Shown here piece by piece: positions 62,043-64,000 of a stretch of DNA of 64,000 nucleotides. Position numbers and translations under genes: made by a program. Position 1 is the stretch's first letter. Every line of letters starts with the position of its first letter. The notes below the pieces were generated by a model. It was not told the origin of the DNA. It worked only from the letters and a program-made list of their open reading frames with translations, and searched no databases. This stretch comes from an uncultured Winogradskyella sp. (GTDB lineage: Bacteria; Bacteroidota; Bacteroidia; Flavobacteriales; Flavobacteriaceae): assembly GCF_947496485.1 (NCBI RefSeq), contig NZ_CANMCZ010000002.1:372001-436000 (forward strand), given 5' to 3'.

Positions 62043-63902
62043 TTAGAATTTATAGAAATAATAATTATCAGTACTTATGACTTTCATTTGACTCTTAAAT
62101 AAAACTTTTATTAGTATTGAGCTTTTAATTAATAATTCAGCTTCTTCTTTAGTAACTTCATACTCTTCATTTACTTTCCATTTTTCGTCATATTTGGAAA
62201 GTTCATCATCAATGACTTCTTGTGTCAATTCTGTGACTTCAATCATTAATTCTTTCGCATACCATTTTTCATCTTGATATATGGTATAGCTTATAGAACT
62301 TTCGAGATCAATTAGCAATAATGTATTATCATAAATTAAAGAATTATTAATTATTGGAATACCCTTATAATTGGCATATGAAAACTTATCCTCTGATTCT
62401 TGCAAATATTCGATCTCCCGATTACTATTTAAAAGCTCTACCCCTTTCCAGTCTGTAAATATTGTGTATTTAGATTTATCCTCTATTGCATTGATCTTTA
62501 AATCAATATCTTTTTTCAAATTCTTGTTTTCAATAAAATCTTTCTTACTGCCCAAAATAGAATAAAATTGTCTTTCAATATCTCTAGCTAATTTTGCACC
62601 AACATCACTTGCCCCATAAACGAAATTATCTTTTCCTTCAATGAACATTGATTTCATCTTGTTATACAAATTAAAATAGCCTAAACCATCAATTTCTTTG
62701 ATATTATCAAGATATTCAACACAATTATACCTCTTTAAAACTTCTGGAATAATATTATTGTTATTCCAATTTTTTAGAACAGACTCTTTAAATTCTTGAA
62801 TTTTTATAGGTGATAATTCTTGATCAACTACATCAGCATAATAACTTAATTCTTGTTTCTTTTTTAATTCTTGAAGAGTATTGAGGATATCATTTTTACT
62901 TGAATTAAATATTTCTTTAAGGTTTTTTTCTTGATGATTTTGATATAAAAATTGATTCCATATTTCTTCTAGATTAATTTCAATTCTATTAAGAATTTCT
63001 TTTATATCATTTATTAGAAATTTGAAAGAATCATTTAAATTAATCTCATTATTAAATCTTGAAATAACAAATCTTCTATTGTGCAAAAGTAAAATTGTAA
63101 ACCCAAAATTCAGCCAATCTCTGGATGAAAGAGCCATATAAGCTTTTCCAGATTTATGTTTTTTTAATTCCCAATTGTCTATTTCAAGAAAACCATTAAA
63201 AGCTCTTGTTTTTAATTCAACAAATACTTCAAAAAGCTTAATATTATTTTTAAATTTAAGCTCGTTTACGATATTCTCATTGAGTTTAAAATTTTCTAAT
63301 TCTGTTATAGATATCTTATTATTTGAGTAACTAAAGACTAACCAAGAATAAACAGAAATATAAAAACTTCTATGCATAAATCTAATTTCTTCTATTGCTT
63401 TTCTTTGGACGTCTGATTTAGACTCTCTTAAATCAAACCAAGATGATATTTGATTTACTTCTTCAAATAATTTGTTGAAGTTTTTATAATCCTTTGCGTC
63501 TATAATTACTTTTGTTAATTGAATTAAGGACCAATAGTTAATTTCAGCAAAGGTTGTTTCAATTTCGTAATTGTTTTTTTCATCATTATTAATATTCGAA
63601 ATACTGTAAAAATTTATGATTTCTCTATAACTAATTGCTAAATAATTAACTATAAGATTCTTGTGTTTTTGACTAACATTTGGATATAACCAAGTTGAAA
63701 GAATAATTAAATCTCTAAATGCTGAAATTGAATTTTGACTTCTTGAACTATAAATTTTCTTTCTGATAAATAAAATGATACTTACAAAAATCTCATCATT
63801 ATCTAATCTTGCAGAATCTCTTAATGAAATATAAAGGATATTTACCGCTTTGGGGAAATAAACTTTTGATTCATATTTACTATAGCTATGGCCTAAAAAC
63901 AT
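62043..63902 (-). CDS. Large hypothetical protein of the right-hand accessory region
   Basis: A 619-residue protein that I do not recognise. It is almost wholly helical, very rich in Asn, Lys, Ile and Glu, with no signal peptide; hydrophobic stretches such as YISVYSWLVFSYSNN and DWLNFGFTILLLHNRR are short and may be buried or membrane-touching. The last 130 residues look strand-rich and end YYFYKF. Codons are more AT-rich than in the conserved genes to the left, which suggests transfer. Its ATG overlaps the stop of the gene upstream (TAATG), implying a shared operon. Confidence 0.7.
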   Translation of the reverse strand: MFLGHSYSKYESKVYFPKAVNILYISLRDSARLDNDEIFVSIILFIRKKIYSSRSQNSISAFRDLIILSTWLYPNVSQKHKNLIVNYLAISYREIINFYSISNINNDEKNNYEIETTFAEINYWSLIQLTKVIIDAKDYKNFNKLFEEVNQISSWFDLRESKSDVQRKAIEEIRFMHRSFYISVYSWLVFSYSNNKISITELENFKLNENIVNELKFKNNIKLFEVFVELKTRAFNGFLEIDNWELKKHKSGKAYMALSSRDWLNFGFTILLLHNRRFVISRFNNEINLNDSFKFLINDIKEILNRIEINLEEIWNQFLYQNHQEKNLKEIFNSSKNDILNTLQELKKKQELSYYADVVDQELSPIKIQEFKESVLKNWNNNNIIPEVLKRYNCVEYLDNIKEIDGLGYFNLYNKMKSMFIEGKDNFVYGASDVGAKLARDIERQFYSILGSKKDFIENKNLKKDIDLKINAIEDKSKYTIFTDWKGVELLNSNREIEYLQESEDKFSYANYKGIPIINNSLIYDNTLLLIDLESSISYTIYQDEKWYAKELMIEVTELTQEVIDDELSKYDEKWKVNEEYEVTKEEAELLIKSSILIKVLFKSQMKVISTDNYYFYKF

Positions 63903-64000
63903 TATTCAAAATTTTGTGTATATAAATCAATTATTACTTCTAAGTCACTGAGTGTTTTTTTCACTCCTTTATGATTTCTTTTATATATACTATCATTAAA
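63902..64000 (-). CDS. C-terminal end of an unknown gene
   Basis: A minus-strand frame is open from the window edge and ends with a TAA that overlaps the next ATG by one base. Thirty-two residues are visible, ending KTLSDLEVIIDLYTQNFE. The tight coupling to the 619-residue gene indicates a common operon that extends beyond the window. Nothing more can be said from this fragment. Confidence 0.55.
   Translation of the reverse strand, partial: FNDSIYKRNHKGVKKTLSDLEVIIDLYTQNFE

Overview
This window is an AT-rich chromosomal segment from a member of the Bacteroidota, almost certainly a Flavobacteriaceae species. The support is gene content typical of that family (fused lpxA-efp-lpxD-like cluster, long-form hisG, bifunctional hisB and hisIE, a T9SS C-terminal sorting domain, DUF6090, DUF4251, DUF2461 and DUF72 proteins, MGRPATRPTK small protein) and Bacteroidota-type -7 promoter boxes (TAnnTTTG) ahead of many genes. 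There are no rRNA or tRNA genes, CRISPR arrays, intact insertion sequences or prophage that I can see.

Layout. 1-7.4 kb: end of lpxA, efp, an lpxD-like acyltransferase and an NTF2-like gene, then sucD, then fabG followed by an FCP1-like phosphatase, a VWA membrane protein and a prohibitin-type SPFH protein. 7.5-14.8 kb: a complete histidine biosynthesis operon, hisGDCBHAF(IE), preceded by a transcription attenuator with a His-rich leader peptide that is too short to be found by ordinary gene calling. 14.9-20 kb: a large secreted T9SS metallopeptidase and an atypical TruA paralogue. 20-31.6 kb: small membrane and hypothetical genes, a TetR/SDR pair with two matching palindromic operators, a 1003-residue BNR/sortilin-like secreted protein, two tandem LolA-like proteins, DUF72, MscS and DUF3817. 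31.7-44.3 kb: a secreted zinc metalloprotease, FAD oxidoreductase, outer-membrane barrel, a cold-shock-domain protein, topB, an M23/LysM peptidase and an SF2 helicase.

44.4-47.5 kb holds a BlaI repressor with two operators and a BlaR1-type M56 metallopeptidase whose C-terminal sensor is replaced by 13 ankyrin repeats. 47.6-53.9 kb: amidohydrolase-TPR lipoprotein, DUF4251 lipoprotein, DEAD-box helicase, a second (canonical) LpxD, and two cold-shock genes with related terminators. 54.1-57.5 kb is the most interesting segment: a small unknown protein, a TPR-transmembrane class III nucleotide cyclase and a three-helix membrane protein resembling the Pycsar effector PycTM lie in a tight three-gene operon. 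The cyclase keeps the Lys/Asp pair of adenylate cyclases, so this looks like a cAMP-linked, envelope-sensing relative of the Pycsar antiphage systems. An alcohol dehydrogenase, an S41-TPR protein and a DUF6090 membrane protein follow.

61.2-62.0 kb is an 800-base gene-free stretch with an 18-base direct repeat, a long inverted repeat and a common flavobacterial intergenic repeat. Beyond it, very AT-rich unknown genes on the minus strand are translationally coupled and run off the right end; this is probably the edge of an accessory region.
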